Origin: an uncultured Clostridia bacterium
Lineage (GTDB): Bacteria > Bacillota > Clostridia > Christensenellales > UBA1242
Direction: 5' to 3'
DNA length: 38,963 bases
Assembly (NCBI GenBank): GCA_944372355.1
Contig: CALVYS010000007.1
Coordinates: 1-38,963 of the forward strand
The notes below the pieces were generated by a model. The model saw nothing but the letters and a program-made list of their open reading frames with translations, had not been told where the DNA came from and ran no database searches. The position numbers were made by a program, and so were the translations under genes. Numbering within the stretch: the first letter of the stretch is position 1; each line of letters begins with the position of its first letter. Positions 1 to 9,343 of the stretch are shown one piece after another.

Positions 1-97
1 TTGCGCCGCTGCCGGCGTCGCCTGCTTTGACTATGCCATAGTTGTAACTCTCCGTAAAAGTCACATTTGACGCAGAGATTGAAAAATAAGTTGACAT
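1..97 (-). other. left-edge segment; possible 5' end of a minus-strand gene
   Basis: Reading leftwards from an ATG at 95-97, the minus strand stays open for 32 codons to the window edge, starting MSTYFSISASNV. There is no Shine-Dalgarno site and no clear -10 element before it. The first 45 bases are GC-richer than the DNA that follows. It could be the start of a divergent gene or chance. A plus-strand frame is also open from base 2 to a stop at 67-69, so the 3' end of a plus-strand gene is an alternative. Neither can be identified. Confidence 0.2.
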
Positions 98-118
98 TTT
101 GTTGAAAAATCGTGAAAT
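91..118 (+). promoter_or_regulatory. possible promoter of the tandem radC genes
   Basis: TTGACA (91-96) is followed after 16 bases by TGAAAT (113-118), which matches 4 of 6 positions of the -10 consensus. It lies about 55 bases before the first radC start. The -35 is perfect but the -10 is weak, so this is tentative. Confidence 0.35.
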
Positions 119-173
119 TTGTTTGTCTAAAATTTGGTTGTATGTTAAACTTAAATCGTTCATGAGGAGAGTT

Positions 174-869
174 ATGGCAAAGCAAATTGGGGTCAGCAAC
201 AAAGCCGCATTGCTCGAAAAGTTGTATGATGAAAGTGCAGATCCACTGACGCGAGAAGAGGTTATGGAACTTGCTTTATCATATGTCATTCCAAGAGGGG
301 ACAACAGCGCTTTGGCAAAGCGATTGCTTGAAAATTTTGGCTCCTTTTCCGATGTTTTAACCACTGATTGGCTGATTTTGAAAGAAGTTGAGGGTTTGAC
401 AGAGCGCTCGGCGAAAGCTCTCTCTTTGCTTTTTGAGGTGTTTGAATATTATGTTGAAACCGGGTTGGACAAGCGCTATGTTTTTGATGGAGAGGAAAGC
501 GTTTCCGACTTTTTTGAAGAACTTTTGCGTTTTAAACAGGTTGAAATGACATACATCATTGGCCTGGATTCAAAGGGCCGGATCAAAAGCAAACACAAGC
601 TGGCAACCGGTGGAATGAAAAGTGTTGGTGTCAGCACTCACGATGTTGCAAGGTTTGTGACTTCAACAAAACCCGCAGTTTGCTATATGTGTCACAATCA
701 TCCAAATGGCAGCGCTGTTGCATCGGAAACCGACCGCAAAGGCAACGAGCTTATCCATTCGTTGTGCTCAAAGCTCAAAGTGGATCTCGTTGATCATATA
801 ATTGTCGGAGTCGATGGCGTTTACAGCATGAAAAACAATCAATTTTTGCGTAAATTTAGCGTAAATTGA
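174..869 (+). CDS. RadC-like JAB/MPN domain protein, first of a tandem pair
   Basis: A 231-residue RadC-family protein. I chose the ATG at 174 because AGGAGA sits at 165-170, although an in-frame TTG lies upstream at 99. The N-terminal half is a helix-hairpin-helix-type region, and the C-terminal half is the JAB/MPN+ (JAMM) fold. The metal-site pattern is intact: HNHPNG with H174 and H176, S184 and D187, plus the upstream Glu of EMTYIIGLD. Near the end, VDHIIVG is typical of RadC. The hairpin turn reads EGLTERSA, so the usual second glycine of G-x-G is missing. Despite the name, the family has no proven repair activity, and many members lie on mobile or competence-linked DNA. A same-length paralog follows 73 bases downstream. 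The family call is firm; the role is not. Confidence 0.85.
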   Translation: MAKQIGVSNKAALLEKLYDESADPLTREEVMELALSYVIPRGDNSALAKRLLENFGSFSDVLTTDWLILKEVEGLTERSAKALSLLFEVFEYYVETGLDKRYVFDGEESVSDFFEELLRFKQVEMTYIIGLDSKGRIKSKHKLATGGMKSVGVSTHDVARFVTSTKPAVCYMCHNHPNGSAVASETDRKGNELIHSLCSKLKVDLVDHIIVGVDGVYSMKNNQFLRKFSVN

Positions 870-942
870 GAAAAATTTTATTAAAAATTTGAAATTTTAA
901 AAACAAACGCTTCGTGCGGTGATTTTTTTATTAGGGGGAAAG

Positions 943-1638
943 ATGCCGGTTAAGGGTGTGCACGAGGGACACAGAAAAAGGTTGATGGACACCGTTTTAA
1001 AAGTGGGTTTGGAGAAGGTGAGCAAGATTCAAGCCATGGAGTTTATTTTAACCTACATCTTTCCAAGAGGTGATGTCAATGAAATCGCACACAGCTTGCT
1101 TTCTAAGTTTGGCGATGTTGCAAGTGTGATAAACGCGGATTGGAAGCAGTTGGTCGCAGTGCCTGGCATGGGCGAAAGGTCTGCAAAAATGCTGCACGGG
1201 CTCAGCGATCTTTTCAACTACTTTGCCGAAGCGGCCTTAGATGACAAATACACTTTTGAATACAAGTCGGACATTGGAGATTATTTTGAAGAGCTGTTGC
1301 GCTACAAAACCACTGAAATGCTTTACATCATTGGCATCGATCCAGCCAGCCGAGTGAAGATGAAATATCGCTTGGTTTCCGGAAAACTTGACGGAAAAAG
1401 TTTTGATGAACGCGAGGTCGCAAAGTTTGTGACATCTTTCAAACCAGCTTACTTGTTTTTGGCACACAATCACCCAACAACAAAATCGGCGCCTTCGCCT
1501 GATGACTTGATAACTTTTCGCAAAGTGTTTGAGCTTTGTCAAGATTTGGGTTTGGCACTGGTTGATTATGTCATAGTTGGTTCTGATGGTGTTTACAGCA
1601 CCAAAAATGGCGAATTTTATTGCACGTTTACAAATTGA
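943..1638 (+). CDS. RadC-like JAB/MPN domain protein, second of a tandem pair
   Basis: Also 231 residues and clearly homologous to the gene before it, including the shared IFPRGD/VIPRGD and FVTS.KPA segments. The ATG at 943 is preceded by AGGGGG (933-938), which favours it over an upstream in-frame start at 919. It begins PVKGVHEGHRKRL, a basic segment common in clostridial RadC proteins and absent from the first copy. The hairpin is intact (PGMGERSA). The JAMM site keeps H175, H177, S185 and D188, but the Ser-Gly normally after HNHP is Thr-Thr, and VDH is VDY. The two copies have therefore diverged at different points. The 3' end overlaps the convergent gene at 1628 by 11 bases. Confidence 0.85.
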   Translation: MPVKGVHEGHRKRLMDTVLKVGLEKVSKIQAMEFILTYIFPRGDVNEIAHSLLSKFGDVASVINADWKQLVAVPGMGERSAKMLHGLSDLFNYFAEAALDDKYTFEYKSDIGDYFEELLRYKTTEMLYIIGIDPASRVKMKYRLVSGKLDGKSFDEREVAKFVTSFKPAYLFLAHNHPTTKSAPSPDDLITFRKVFELCQDLGLALVDYVIVGSDGVYSTKNGEFYCTFTN

Positions 1639-1990
1639 TGAATTTGGCCACGATCCCACCGACAAAACCACCAATCAGTGCAGCAAAAAATATTAAAAAA
1701 ACAAGCAGCGGAGAAAATCTTCGCTCTTTTTTTTCGGCCGTATCCTTTTCGGTGAGTTGGTTGCCAAGCGGTAGTATACACAAGCAATAAACCCGCTCGT
1801 CATCATATTTAACATGTATGCATTCGCTTCTTTCCAAAAATGTGATGATGTGATCAAGGCCGTCCTCGTCCATTCGAAATTTTGAAGGCAGGGCAGAGAT
1901 AATGTCGGCTTTGTCGATGACTTTATAGCCCGAGGTGCGACATTCCTTTTGCAAAATTTTAAGGACGAGTTTGGATTTTAAATCAAGCAT
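1628..1990 (-). CDS. small winged-helix-like protein with C-terminal membrane segment
   Basis: A 120-residue protein of unrecognised family. Residues about 5-75 look like a winged helix: two or three helices, then a beta wing ending RVYCLCILP. A basic stretch (EKKERRF) follows, then one hydrophobic segment at about 94-117 with glycines. Its layout and sequence match the protein at 3222-3581: KLVLKIL against KLVMSYL, a Ser-Lys-x-Phe helix, a tyrosine-rich wing, and the same C-terminal membrane segment. The two are paralogs. A tail-anchored or membrane-bound regulator is the inference. The start lacks a good ribosome-binding site. The gene converges on radC with an 11-base overlap. Confidence 0.7.
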   Translation of the reverse strand: MLDLKSKLVLKILQKECRTSGYKVIDKADIISALPSKFRMDEDGLDHIITFLERSECIHVKYDDERVYCLCILPLGNQLTEKDTAEKKERRFSPLLVFLIFFAALIGGFVGGIVAKFINL

Positions 1991-2065
1991 GCTTTATTAT
2001 TTGCGCATAGATGATAAAAATTCACTGCAAATTTCGACAAAATTAGGAAAAAATAATATCGCATC

Positions 2066-2094
2066 TTGACAAACCAATCAAAACGAGGTAAAAT
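2066..2094 (+). promoter_or_regulatory. strong SigA-type promoter
   Basis: TTGACA (2066-2071), a 17-base spacer, then TAAAAT (2089-2094). The transcript would start near 2101, just ahead of the ribosome-binding site of the gene at 2114. The in-frame TTG at 2066 is the -35 box, which argues against using it as a start codon. Confidence 0.85.
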
Positions 2095-2113
2095 TTTAAA
2101 AAGGAGATTGAAG

Positions 2114-3133
2114 ATGGCAGAATTTAAGGATCCAGAATTTGATTTGGTTGAGCTTATTGAAAATTCTGATGCAAGTTTTGAGGAATTTTTAAAGGAGGTC
2201 GATCCATTAATACAACTAAAAACTGAGTATTACACAAAAGCTGTTGACAAGATCAGATATATCGAGTCAGCACTGAAAGAAAAATATGAAAAAAAAGCAG
2301 CTTTGCAACAAGAGGGAAGAGAAACCGAGGAAGGCTTAAAAGAAGCTTGGAAAAAATACTTGCCACGTGCATACAAACAACTTCTCGCACAGGCAAGGTT
2401 TGAAGAAGAAAAGCACCCTGGTGGCAAGTTTGTGGACGAAAATCTTTTAGCTGCAATGACGAGCACTGCTCAGACAAACAGTTTGGGGAAGGATTGCGTT
2501 GAACTTGCACGCAAAAAAGCAAAATGTGACATCGAGCTTGAAAGGCTGATTTCTGAAATTCGCTCTCTCGAAAAGATGCATGATGAAGAATTGGCGGGCC
2601 TGTTTACTATGGCTGAAAACATTTTGAATGCACAAACTCAAAAAGAGGAAAATGACCGTGGCTTTGATTTTGATGAAAACAAAAATCCAGTCATTTCCAC
2701 TTTAAAAAATTTTGTCAAGGATTTGAGACGTGATGATATAGATATTGGTTATGTAAAACGAGTGGGAATTTCAGAGAAAGACCTTTTGCAAGAAATTGAA
2801 AATCGCAGTGAAGTTTTTGAGGAGATCTTTGCAAGGGCTATTGGAGCGGACACGGAAAGAATTCACACGTATCTTACGCGTATATATCCTTTTGATGTTT
2901 ACATCAAAATGGTGGCTGTTGACAAAGAAATGAAAAAACTTGATGAAGAATATGATTCCTACGACGACGATGGTTGTGGATACAATCATGCAAAACTTGC
3001 AACTATCAACGACAGCCTTGAAAGCAAATCTAAGGAACAACATGAGTTAAAAAATGAGATCTATGAAAAAGCACTCACAGCTGATCAAATTAGATCGATC
3101 GTAACCTCATTTGAACTCGAAAGAACATTGTAA
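2114..3133 (+). CDS. uncharacterised charged, coiled-coil protein
   Basis: A 339-residue soluble protein that I do not recognise. The ATG at 2114 has AGGAG at 2102-2106, seven bases away. It is rich in Glu and Lys and almost wholly helical by eye, with likely coiled coils at about residues 30-75 (KIRYIESALKEKYEKKAAL), 130-165, and near the C-terminus. There is an acidic stretch (EEYDSYDDDG) around residue 290. No signal peptide or membrane segment is seen. It has its own strong promoter and terminator, so it is a single-gene unit between the two winged-helix membrane paralogs. A structural or scaffolding role is possible but unsupported. Confidence 0.7.
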   Translation: MAEFKDPEFDLVELIENSDASFEEFLKEVDPLIQLKTEYYTKAVDKIRYIESALKEKYEKKAALQQEGRETEEGLKEAWKKYLPRAYKQLLAQARFEEEKHPGGKFVDENLLAAMTSTAQTNSLGKDCVELARKKAKCDIELERLISEIRSLEKMHDEELAGLFTMAENILNAQTQKEENDRGFDFDENKNPVISTLKNFVKDLRRDDIDIGYVKRVGISEKDLLQEIENRSEVFEEIFARAIGADTERIHTYLTRIYPFDVYIKMVAVDKEMKKLDEEYDSYDDDGCGYNHAKLATINDSLESKSKEQHELKNEIYEKALTADQIRSIVTSFELERTL

Positions 3134-3138
3134 ACAGA

Positions 3139-3162
3139 AAACGGCAAGAAAGCCGTTTTTTT
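3139..3162 (+). terminator. intrinsic terminator after the coiled-coil gene
   Basis: AAACGGC and GCCGTTT form a 7-base-pair stem around a six-base loop, followed by an unbroken T tract (3156-3162). It starts six bases after the stop codon. Confidence 0.9.
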
Positions 3163-3221
3163 GTGTAAAGCACCTTTAAAAAGGGCATAACAAGTTTAAC
3201 CTAGTTTTTGCGAGGTGTTTT

Positions 3222-3581
3222 TTGTCACGGAAAGCCAAGCTTGTCATGTCCTATCTGTGCAAGGTGTGTCCGAAAAAGCGAACATGCCTGGTTTCGCCAA
3301 GCGAAATTGCTGGCGCGCTTTCCAAAAAATTTGTTTTGTCGGTTTCGGAAATCGATGAAATCATGAGCGAACTTTCAAATGAAAACTACATTGATTTTGT
3401 TGTTTCGGAAAGCAAAATGGGGTATTATTATTGTGTAACATTAAAAAAGAAGGGCCAAACGTATGAGGTTGACAGCAGAAGGCAAAAAAAGACCTTTGGC
3501 CTGCTTGTGCTCAGAAGCTTGTTTTTGGCCACAGTCAGTTTTATTTTCGGTTTAGTTTTAAAGATGATTTTCAAAGGATAA
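3222..3581 (+). CDS. small winged-helix-like protein with C-terminal membrane segment, uvrBA-linked
   Basis: A 119-residue paralog of the protein at 1628-1990. The start is TTG at 3222, with GAGGTG at 3212-3217. Residues about 5-80 suggest a winged helix (SPSEIAGALSKKF as recognition-type helices, MGYYYCVTLKK as the wing). A basic linker (SRRQKKT) and one hydrophobic segment at about 92-117 follow. It ends three bases before uvrB, and that stop overlaps the uvrB ribosome-binding region, so the two are probably co-translated. A membrane-tethered regulator or partner linked to nucleotide excision repair is an inference from position only. Two CxxC-like cysteines (CKVCPKKRTC) are present near the N-terminus. 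Confidence 0.75.
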   Translation: MSRKAKLVMSYLCKVCPKKRTCLVSPSEIAGALSKKFVLSVSEIDEIMSELSNENYIDFVVSESKMGYYYCVTLKKKGQTYEVDSRRQKKTFGLLVLRSLFLATVSFIFGLVLKMIFKG

Positions 3582-3584
3582 AAA

Positions 3585-5543
3585 ATGGAAAAGTTCAAAT
3601 TGCATTCGCCTTTTTCTCCGTCTGGTGATCAGCCGCAAGCAATAGATAAGCTTGTGGAAGGGTTTAATGAGGGATTAAAAGACCAGGTGCTTTTAGGTGT
3701 GACGGGAAGCGGCAAAACTTTTACAATGGCAAACATTATTGAAAAGCTCAACCGGCCAACCCTGGTCATCGCGCACAACAAAATTTTGGCAGCTCAACTT
3801 TGCAACGAGTTTCGCGAATTTTTTCCTGAAAACAGGGTGGAATTTTTTGTCTCCTATTATGACTACTATCAACCAGAAGCTTACATTGTCAGCACGGATA
3901 CTTATATTGAAAAGGATATGTCAATCAATGATGAAATCGACAAGTTGCGCTCTTCCGCCACTTCATCACTTTTGGAAAGGCGAGACACCATTGTTGTGGC
4001 GTCGGTTTCCTGCATCTATGGTTTGGGCAGCCCAGAGGAATATTACAATCTTCACATATCTTTGCGAAAGGGTGACCTTGTAAGTCGAGAGGAGATCATG
4101 CACAGGCTCATCGACATTCAATACACTCGCAATGAAATGGATTTCAAACGCTCAACTTTTCGCGCGAAGGGCGACATTCTCGACATATTCCCAGCAAACC
4201 AATCTGAAATGGCAATCAGAGTGTTGTTTTTTGGTGATGAAATCGAAAAGATATATGAATTCGAGCCGGTTTCTGGGACATTGATCAACGAGGTTAGCTA
4301 TGCTGCGATCTATCCTGCCACGCACTATGCAGTGGGGCAGCAACGACTTCAACGAGCCATAGAACAGATCAAAATCGACCGCGAAAAGGCGATCAAAAAA
4401 TTTGAAGACGAGGGCAAACCTTTGGAGGCTGAACGCATCGGCCAGAGAGTTGCTTACGATCTTGAAATGATGCAAGAGCTTGGCTATTGCAGTGGAATTG
4501 AAAACTATTCAAGATATTTTGACGGCAGAGCGCCAGGGGAACCACCTTTTACTTTGATCGATTACTTCCCAAAGGATTTCTTGACAATCATCGACGAAAG
4601 CCATATGACTTTGCCACAGATAAGGGCGATGTATAACGGAGACAAGGCACGCAAAGCGAGTCTTGTCGATTATGGCTTTCGTTTGGAAGCGGCAAGGGAC
4701 AACAGACCGCTCAAATTCGATGAGTTTAACGCTCGCTTAGGGCAAACATTGTATGTTTCGGCAACTCCTGCCAAATACGAGCTCGAAAAGGCAGGGCAGG
4801 TGGTTGAACAGCTCCTTAGGCCTACTGGGCTTTTGGATCCAACAATTGAAGTGCGCCCGTCAAAAAATCAAATCGAGGATTTAATGGCAGAAATAAAAGC
4901 GACTATTGCAAGAAATTGCAGAGTGCTTGTGACAACCCTAACAAAAAAAATGGCTGAAAGTTTGACAACCTATCTTGGCGACCGCAAATTCAAAGTCAAA
5001 TATCTGCACTCTGAAATTGACACCATGGAGCGTGTTGAAATAATAAACGGTCTGCGAAGTGGAGAGTTTGATGTGCTTGTTGGCATCAATCTTTTGAGAG
5101 AAGGGTTGGACATGCCAGAGGTGGAACTTGTGGCCATACTCGATGCTGACAAGGAAGGCTTTTTGCGTTCGGAAGGCGCGTTGATCCAAACTGTGGGCAG
5201 GGTGGCCAGAAATGAGAATGGGCGTGCAATCATGTATGCTGATGAAATCACGGACTCTATGCGCCGTGCAATCGATGAAACTGCGAGGCGTCGTGAAAAA
5301 CAGATGGCCTACAACAAAGCGCATGGAATTGTGCCAAAAACCATCAAAAAACAGGTTAAAAACACTTTGGAAATCACCAAAAAGGTTGGTGAAGGGGAGA
5401 TTGCCAAGAAGGATATTCCAGCTGAAATCGAGCGCCTGACTTCAATGATGAAGCTGGCTTCCAACGCTTTGGATTTTGAAAGAGCGATCGAACTTCGCAA
5501 TAAAATCTTAAATTTGAAGAAAAAATTAGGTAAAAAGGGCTAA
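3585..5543 (+). CDS. uvrB: excinuclease ABC subunit B (UvrB)
   Basis: UvrB is the damage-verifying helicase-like subunit of nucleotide excision repair; it is loaded by UvrA and then recruits UvrC. At 652 residues it is the usual length. Visible motifs are Walker A GVTGSGKT (38-45), HNKILAAQL, the beta-hairpin motif [11 protein letters not shown] that clamps DNA, Walker B IIDESH (D337, E338), the helicase VI region QTVGRVARN, and the C-terminal UVR coiled coil (about 618-650) that binds UvrC. The gene sits between the winged-helix membrane protein and uvrA with gaps of three bases each, so the three form an operon. No clear LexA box (GAAC-N4-GTTC type) was found ahead of it. Confidence 0.98.
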   Translation: MEKFKLHSPFSPSGDQPQAIDKLVEGFNEGLKDQVLLGVTGSGKTFTMANIIEKLNRPTLVIAHNKILAAQLCNEFREFFPENRVEFFVSYYDYYQPEAYIVSTDTYIEKDMSINDEIDKLRSSATSSLLERRDTIVVASVSCIYGLGSPEEYYNLHISLRKGDLVSREEIMHRLIDIQYTRNEMDFKRSTFRAKGDILDIFPANQSEMAIRVLFFGDEIEKIYEFEPVSGTLINEVSYAAIYPATHYAVGQQRLQRAIEQIKIDREKAIKKFEDEGKPLEAERIGQRVAYDLEMMQELGYCSGIENYSRYFDGRAPGEPPFTLIDYFPKDFLTIIDESHMTLPQIRAMYNGDKARKASLVDYGFRLEAARDNRPLKFDEFNARLGQTLYVSATPAKYELEKAGQVVEQLLRPTGLLDPTIEVRPSKNQIEDLMAEIKATIARNCRVLVTTLTKKMAESLTTYLGDRKFKVKYLHSEIDTMERVEIINGLRSGEFDVLVGINLLREGLDMPEVELVAILDADKEGFLRSEGALIQTVGRVARNENGRAIMYADEITDSMRRAIDETARRREKQMAYNKAHGIVPKTIKKQVKNTLEITKKVGEGEIAKKDIPAEIERLTSMMKLASNALDFERAIELRNKILNLKKKLGKKG

Positions 5544-5546
5544 AAA

Positions 5547-8378
5547 ATGGATAAAAACATCAAAATTATTGGAGCGAAAGAGAATAATCTGAAAAATATC
5601 GACTTGACGATTCCTCGCGACAAGTTGATAGTTTTCACTGGTGTGAGTGGATCAGGAAAGACCTCGCTGGCGTTTGGCACGATTTATGCTGAGGGTCAAA
5701 GGCGATATATCGAAAGTCTTTCCTCTTATGCTCGTATGTTTTTGGGCCAGGCACAAAAGCCTGACGTTGAAGTGATAGAAGGCTTGTCACCATCTATTGC
5801 CATCGATCAAAAAACCACCAACCACAATCCTCGATCCACTGTGGGAACGGTTACGGAAATTTACGACTATTTGAGGCTGCTTTTTGCAAGGGTCGGCACC
5901 ACTTACTGTCCACACTGTCACAAAGCGATTTCCAGGCAGACCATAGATCAAATTGTTGACAGCGTGCTGGAAAAACCACAGGGCACAAAGATCACGGTGC
6001 TGGCTCCCGTCGTTCGCGCTCAAAAGGGAGCGTTTGCAAAACTTTTTGAAAGTTTGAAAAAAAGCGGGTATGTGCGCGTTGTGGTTGATGGCAACATGTG
6101 GACTTTGGACGAGCAGATCGAACTCGACAAAAATTTAAAACACGACATCAAAGTTGTTATAGACAGGCTTGTAATTCGTGAAAACATTGAGGGAAGGCTG
6201 GCGGAAAGCTTGGAAACTGCGTTAAAACTTGCAGAAGGGCTGGCATTAGTGGACTTCGACGGACAGGAAGAACTCTTTTCCACCAACTATTCATGCCCAA
6301 CGTGTGGTTGGACTTTGGAAGAACTTTCGCCGAGGCTTTTTTCTTTCAATGCACCATTTGGAGCTTGTTCAAATTGCTTGGGGCTGGGAGAAATCGCTGA
6401 CATTGACGAGGGCTTGATTTTGAAAAATTCGCATCTCTCGATAAGTCAAGGGGCATTCAATTTGACAGGCTGGAGATACGAGCCGGACAGCATGGCAAAA
6501 AGATATTTCGACGCGATTTCAAAAAAATATGGAATAGATTTGAATCTGCCAGTTAAAGAACTGCCTAAAAAAGATTTGAACATATTGTTGTATGGAAACA
6601 ATGGAGAAAAACTGGACCTTTTTGAAAATGAAGCAAGAAACAAAACTGCTGAGCATTTTAGAGGTTCAAAAGTTTTGACCTTTGAAGGCCTGATTCCAAA
6701 CTTAAAACGCAGACTAGCGGAAAGCAAAAGCGAATTCATTCGTTTCGAAATAGGCAAATTTTTGACCAATCAAACTTGCAAGGTTTGTCATGGCAAACGC
6801 TTAAATGAATCTGCACTTGCAGTGAAAATTGACGGCAAGGATATAATTGACGTTTGTGATATGCCGGTCAGCGAGCTGCTTCCATATTTTGAAAACCTGA
6901 AACTTTCAAAAACAAAAATGCACATCGCAGAAAGCATCTTGAAAGAAATCAAGGCCAGATTAAAATTTCTCTCAGATGTCGGTCTGGGGTATTTGACTTT
7001 GTCGCGCTCGGCTGAAACACTTTCAGGTGGTGAAGCACAAAGAATCAGGCTGGCGACGCAAATCGGCTCTGGGCTTGTTGGAGTGCTTTACATCTTAGAT
7101 GAGCCTTCAATAGGTTTGCATCAACGCGACAATGACAGATTGCTTGCGACGTTGAAAAATCTGCGCGACCTTGGCAACACTTTGATTGTTGTCGAACATG
7201 ATGAAGACACTATGCGTGCAGCGGATTGGATCGTTGATGTGGGACCATATGCCGGCGTGCATGGTGGTGAGATCGTGGCCAATGGTCCACTTGAAAAGGT
7301 TTTAAAAAGCAAAAACTCCGTAACTGCAAAATTTTTGCGCGGCGAAGAAAAAATTGAAATTCCTTCCACAAGAAGGCAACCGTCAGGTTATCTAAAAGTT
7401 TTTGGCGCGGCAGAGAACAATCTTAAAAAGATGGATGTGGACATTCCTCTTGGCGTGCTTTGTGCTGTGACGGGCGTGTCTGGCAGCGGCAAGTCCAGCC
7501 TTGTCAATGAAGTGCTTTATCCACATTTGGCTGGCGAGCTTAATGGAAGCAGAATTGAAAGAGGCAAAGTTGAAAAAATAGAGGGAATAGAGCAGCTTGA
7601 CAAGGTCATTTGCATTGACCAAGCGCCTATTGGCAGAACTCCACGCAGCAATCCTGCCACATACACTGGACTTTTCACTCCGATTAGAGAGCTTTTTGCA
7701 GCAACCAAAGAGGCAAAAGAACGTGGTTACACGGCAAGCAGATTTTCATTCAACGTCAAGGGTGGAAGGTGCGAAGCCTGTGATGGAGCTGGCGTTAAAG
7801 AAATTGAAATGTATTTCTTGCCCGATATAAATGTGCCTTGTGAGGTTTGCAAAGGCAAGAGATACAATCGCGAAACATTGGAAGTGAAGTATAAAGGCAA
7901 AACCATCACCGAAGTGCTGGATATGACTGTGGAAGAGGCGTTAAGCTTTTTTGAAAACATTCCTTCCATCAAAAGCAAATTGCAAGCGCTTTTTGATGTG
8001 GGGCTTTCTTACATCAAGCTTGGTCAGCCTGCAACAACGCTTTCAGGAGGCGAAGCACAAAGGGTTAAACTTGCCACCGAACTTTCCAAGCGTGAAACGG
8101 GAAAAACCTTTTATATCCTTGACGAACCAACCACGGGACTTCATATGTATGATGTCAAAAAACTGATCGCCATTTTAAACAGGTTGGTTGGCAACGGCAA
8201 CAGCGTGGTGGTCATTGAGCACAATCTTGACGTGATAAAGTGCGCCGATTACATCATCGACCTTGGCCCAGAAGGCGGCTCTGGCGGAGGAGAAGTGGTT
8301 GCAACTGGCACGCCGGAAGAGGTTGCCAAAAACGAGCGTTCTTTCACAGGAATGTTTTTGAAAAAGATTTTGAACTAA
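5547..8378 (+). CDS. uvrA: excinuclease ABC subunit A (UvrA)
   Basis: UvrA is the DNA-damage sensor ATPase of nucleotide excision repair and works as a dimer with UvrB. The 943 residues contain both ABC units. The first Walker A is GVSGSGKT (32-39), the signature LSGGEAQR starts at residue 492, and [13 protein letters not shown] follows. The second Walker A GVSGSGKS starts at residue 643, with a second LSGGEAQR at 832 and [10 protein letters not shown]. Zinc modules are seen as CPHCHKA, CPTC...CSNC and CEAC...[19 protein letters not shown] is a hallmark segment. It starts three bases after the uvrB stop. Its stop is one base before the cloverleaf-like repeat. Confidence 0.98.
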   Translation: MDKNIKIIGAKENNLKNIDLTIPRDKLIVFTGVSGSGKTSLAFGTIYAEGQRRYIESLSSYARMFLGQAQKPDVEVIEGLSPSIAIDQKTTNHNPRSTVGTVTEIYDYLRLLFARVGTTYCPHCHKAISRQTIDQIVDSVLEKPQGTKITVLAPVVRAQKGAFAKLFESLKKSGYVRVVVDGNMWTLDEQIELDKNLKHDIKVVIDRLVIRENIEGRLAESLETALKLAEGLALVDFDGQEELFSTNYSCPTCGWTLEELSPRLFSFNAPFGACSNCLGLGEIADIDEGLILKNSHLSISQGAFNLTGWRYEPDSMAKRYFDAISKKYGIDLNLPVKELPKKDLNILLYGNNGEKLDLFENEARNKTAEHFRGSKVLTFEGLIPNLKRRLAESKSEFIRFEIGKFLTNQTCKVCHGKRLNESALAVKIDGKDIIDVCDMPVSELLPYFENLKLSKTKMHIAESILKEIKARLKFLSDVGLGYLTLSRSAETLSGGEAQRIRLATQIGSGLVGVLYILDEPSIGLHQRDNDRLLATLKNLRDLGNTLIVVEHDEDTMRAADWIVDVGPYAGVHGGEIVANGPLEKVLKSKNSVTAKFLRGEEKIEIPSTRRQPSGYLKVFGAAENNLKKMDVDIPLGVLCAVTGVSGSGKSSLVNEVLYPHLAGELNGSRIERGKVEKIEGIEQLDKVICIDQAPIGRTPRSNPATYTGLFTPIRELFAATKEAKERGYTASRFSFNVKGGRCEACDGAGVKEIEMYFLPDINVPCEVCKGKRYNRETLEVKYKGKTITEVLDMTVEEALSFFENIPSIKSKLQALFDVGLSYIKLGQPATTLSGGEAQRVKLATELSKRETGKTFYILDEPTTGLHMYDVKKLIAILNRLVGNGNSVVVIEHNLDVIKCADYIIDLGPEGGSGGGEVVATGTPEEVAKNERSFTGMFLKKILN

Positions 8379-8379
8379 A

Positions 8380-8463
8380 CGCGGCATATGCCCTCCACTT
8401 CAAAAGTGGAGGGCAGCCTTTTTCAAAGGCTGCGACATGACAAAGTCATGTGCATATGCCGCG
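8380..8463. repeat. 84-base nested inverted repeat with cloverleaf fold
   Basis: A perfect 12-base outer stem, CGCGGCATATGC (8380-8391) with GCATATGCCGCG (8452-8463), encloses three adjoining perfect hairpins. Hairpin 1 pairs 8392-8400 with 8404-8412 (9 bp, loop CAA). Hairpin 2 pairs 8414-8421 with 8425-8432 (8 bp, loop TTC). Hairpin 3 pairs 8435-8441 with 8445-8451 (7 bp, loop AAA). Almost every base is paired, giving a four-way junction. There is no T tract after the outer stem, so it is not a standard terminator. It could be a small palindromic mobile repeat (REP or MITE-like), a structured RNA, or a 3'-end stabiliser of the uvrBA mRNA. No second copy is seen in this window. Confidence 0.85.
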
Positions 8464-8491
8464 GCAATTTGGTGGCAAGTTGTTTCTCTGC

Positions 8492-8520
8492 TTGCTTTTT
8501 TGATGTGAAAATGCTAAAAT
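8492..8520 (+). promoter_or_regulatory. walJ promoter, leaderless arrangement
   Basis: TTGCTT (8492-8497), a 17-base spacer, and an extended -10 TGC-TAAAAT (TAAAAT at 8515-8520). The expected start point, about seven bases on, falls on the A of the walJ ATG at 8527. No Shine-Dalgarno site lies between. Confidence 0.7.
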
Positions 8521-8526
8521 GAATGC

Positions 8527-9309
8527 ATGCGTGTGATAAGTCTGTCTTCTGGCAGTGAAGGAAATATGTTTTATCTTGAAAGTGAAAAGGTCAAAGTGCT
8601 TATTGACATCGGTCTTTCATGCAATGAAGCTGTCCGTCGATTGGGGTTGATTGGGGTGAAACCAAACGAAATCGACGTGATTTTAGTGACTCACGAGCAC
8701 AACGACCACACCAAAGGCGTGGACGCTTTTTCCTATAAATTTGACATTCCGGTTTTCGCTCATCGTGATGTTTGGGAGAATATGAATATAAAACTTAAAA
8801 AAACTCCGTCAAAAAACAGACGTTTTTATGAAACCGATGGCTTTCGTTTGCGAGATGTTCAAGTAAAAGCCGTGCCACTTCCTCACGATGTGCCTTGTTT
8901 TGGATATATTTTTGAAAATAACGGCAGCAAAATAAGTATTTTAACGGATATTGGGCATACTAACGAACGAATACTCGACAGTGTTCGTGGAAGTCAACTG
9001 GTGTATCTTGAAGCAAACTATGACAGAGATATGCTCACTGCTGGAACCAAATATCCACCGGCGTTAAAGCGGAGAATCTCTGGCGGAAGAGGACACATCT
9101 CCAACGATGAAGCAGCAATGGTTATCAGATCGCTTGTTATGACGGGCACACGACAGATTGTGCTTGCGCATTTAAGCAAAGAAAACAACACTCCGTTGCT
9201 TGCCTACACCTACATATCCGATCGGTTGAAAGAGTTTGGCATAATTGAAGGCACGCACGTCAAAATTGACGTGGCGACAACCGAACCAGGAACGATGTTT
9301 AGACTTTAA
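8527..9309 (+). CDS. walJ: metallo-beta-lactamase-fold hydrolase, WalJ/YycJ family
   Basis: A 260-residue metallo-hydrolase of the MBL fold. The metal motif THEHNDH gives H56, H58, D60 and H61. LPHDVPCFGY and the later ILTDIGHT and VLAHLSKENN supply the remaining metal ligands typical of YycJ. The N-terminus VISLSSGSEGN is characteristic of this family. In Bacillota, yycJ is usually the last gene of the WalRK operon, followed by an HtrA protease gene. Here the yycJ-htrA order is kept, but walR, walK, walH and walI are absent. The family is thought to have nuclease-type activity and to influence wall and replication homeostasis. The mRNA appears leaderless. Confidence 0.88.
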   Translation: MRVISLSSGSEGNMFYLESEKVKVLIDIGLSCNEAVRRLGLIGVKPNEIDVILVTHEHNDHTKGVDAFSYKFDIPVFAHRDVWENMNIKLKKTPSKNRRFYETDGFRLRDVQVKAVPLPHDVPCFGYIFENNGSKISILTDIGHTNERILDSVRGSQLVYLEANYDRDMLTAGTKYPPALKRRISGGRGHISNDEAAMVIRSLVMTGTRQIVLAHLSKENNTPLLAYTYISDRLKEFGIIEGTHVKIDVATTEPGTMFRL

Positions 9310-9343
9310 GATTTCTTCATGTTGACTTTTAAAAGGAGACGAT

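Noticed and set aside
3134..3221. A possible LexA (SOS) box before the uvrBA operon
   Set aside because: No GAAC-N4-GTTC type site is present here or in the first part of the next gene. The GAAC in line with 3280 lacks its partner half.
8414..8463. Hairpins after uvrA as an intrinsic terminator
   Set aside because: The T run (8419-8423) is inside a stem and loop, and no T tract follows the outer stem. The nested repeat is a better description.
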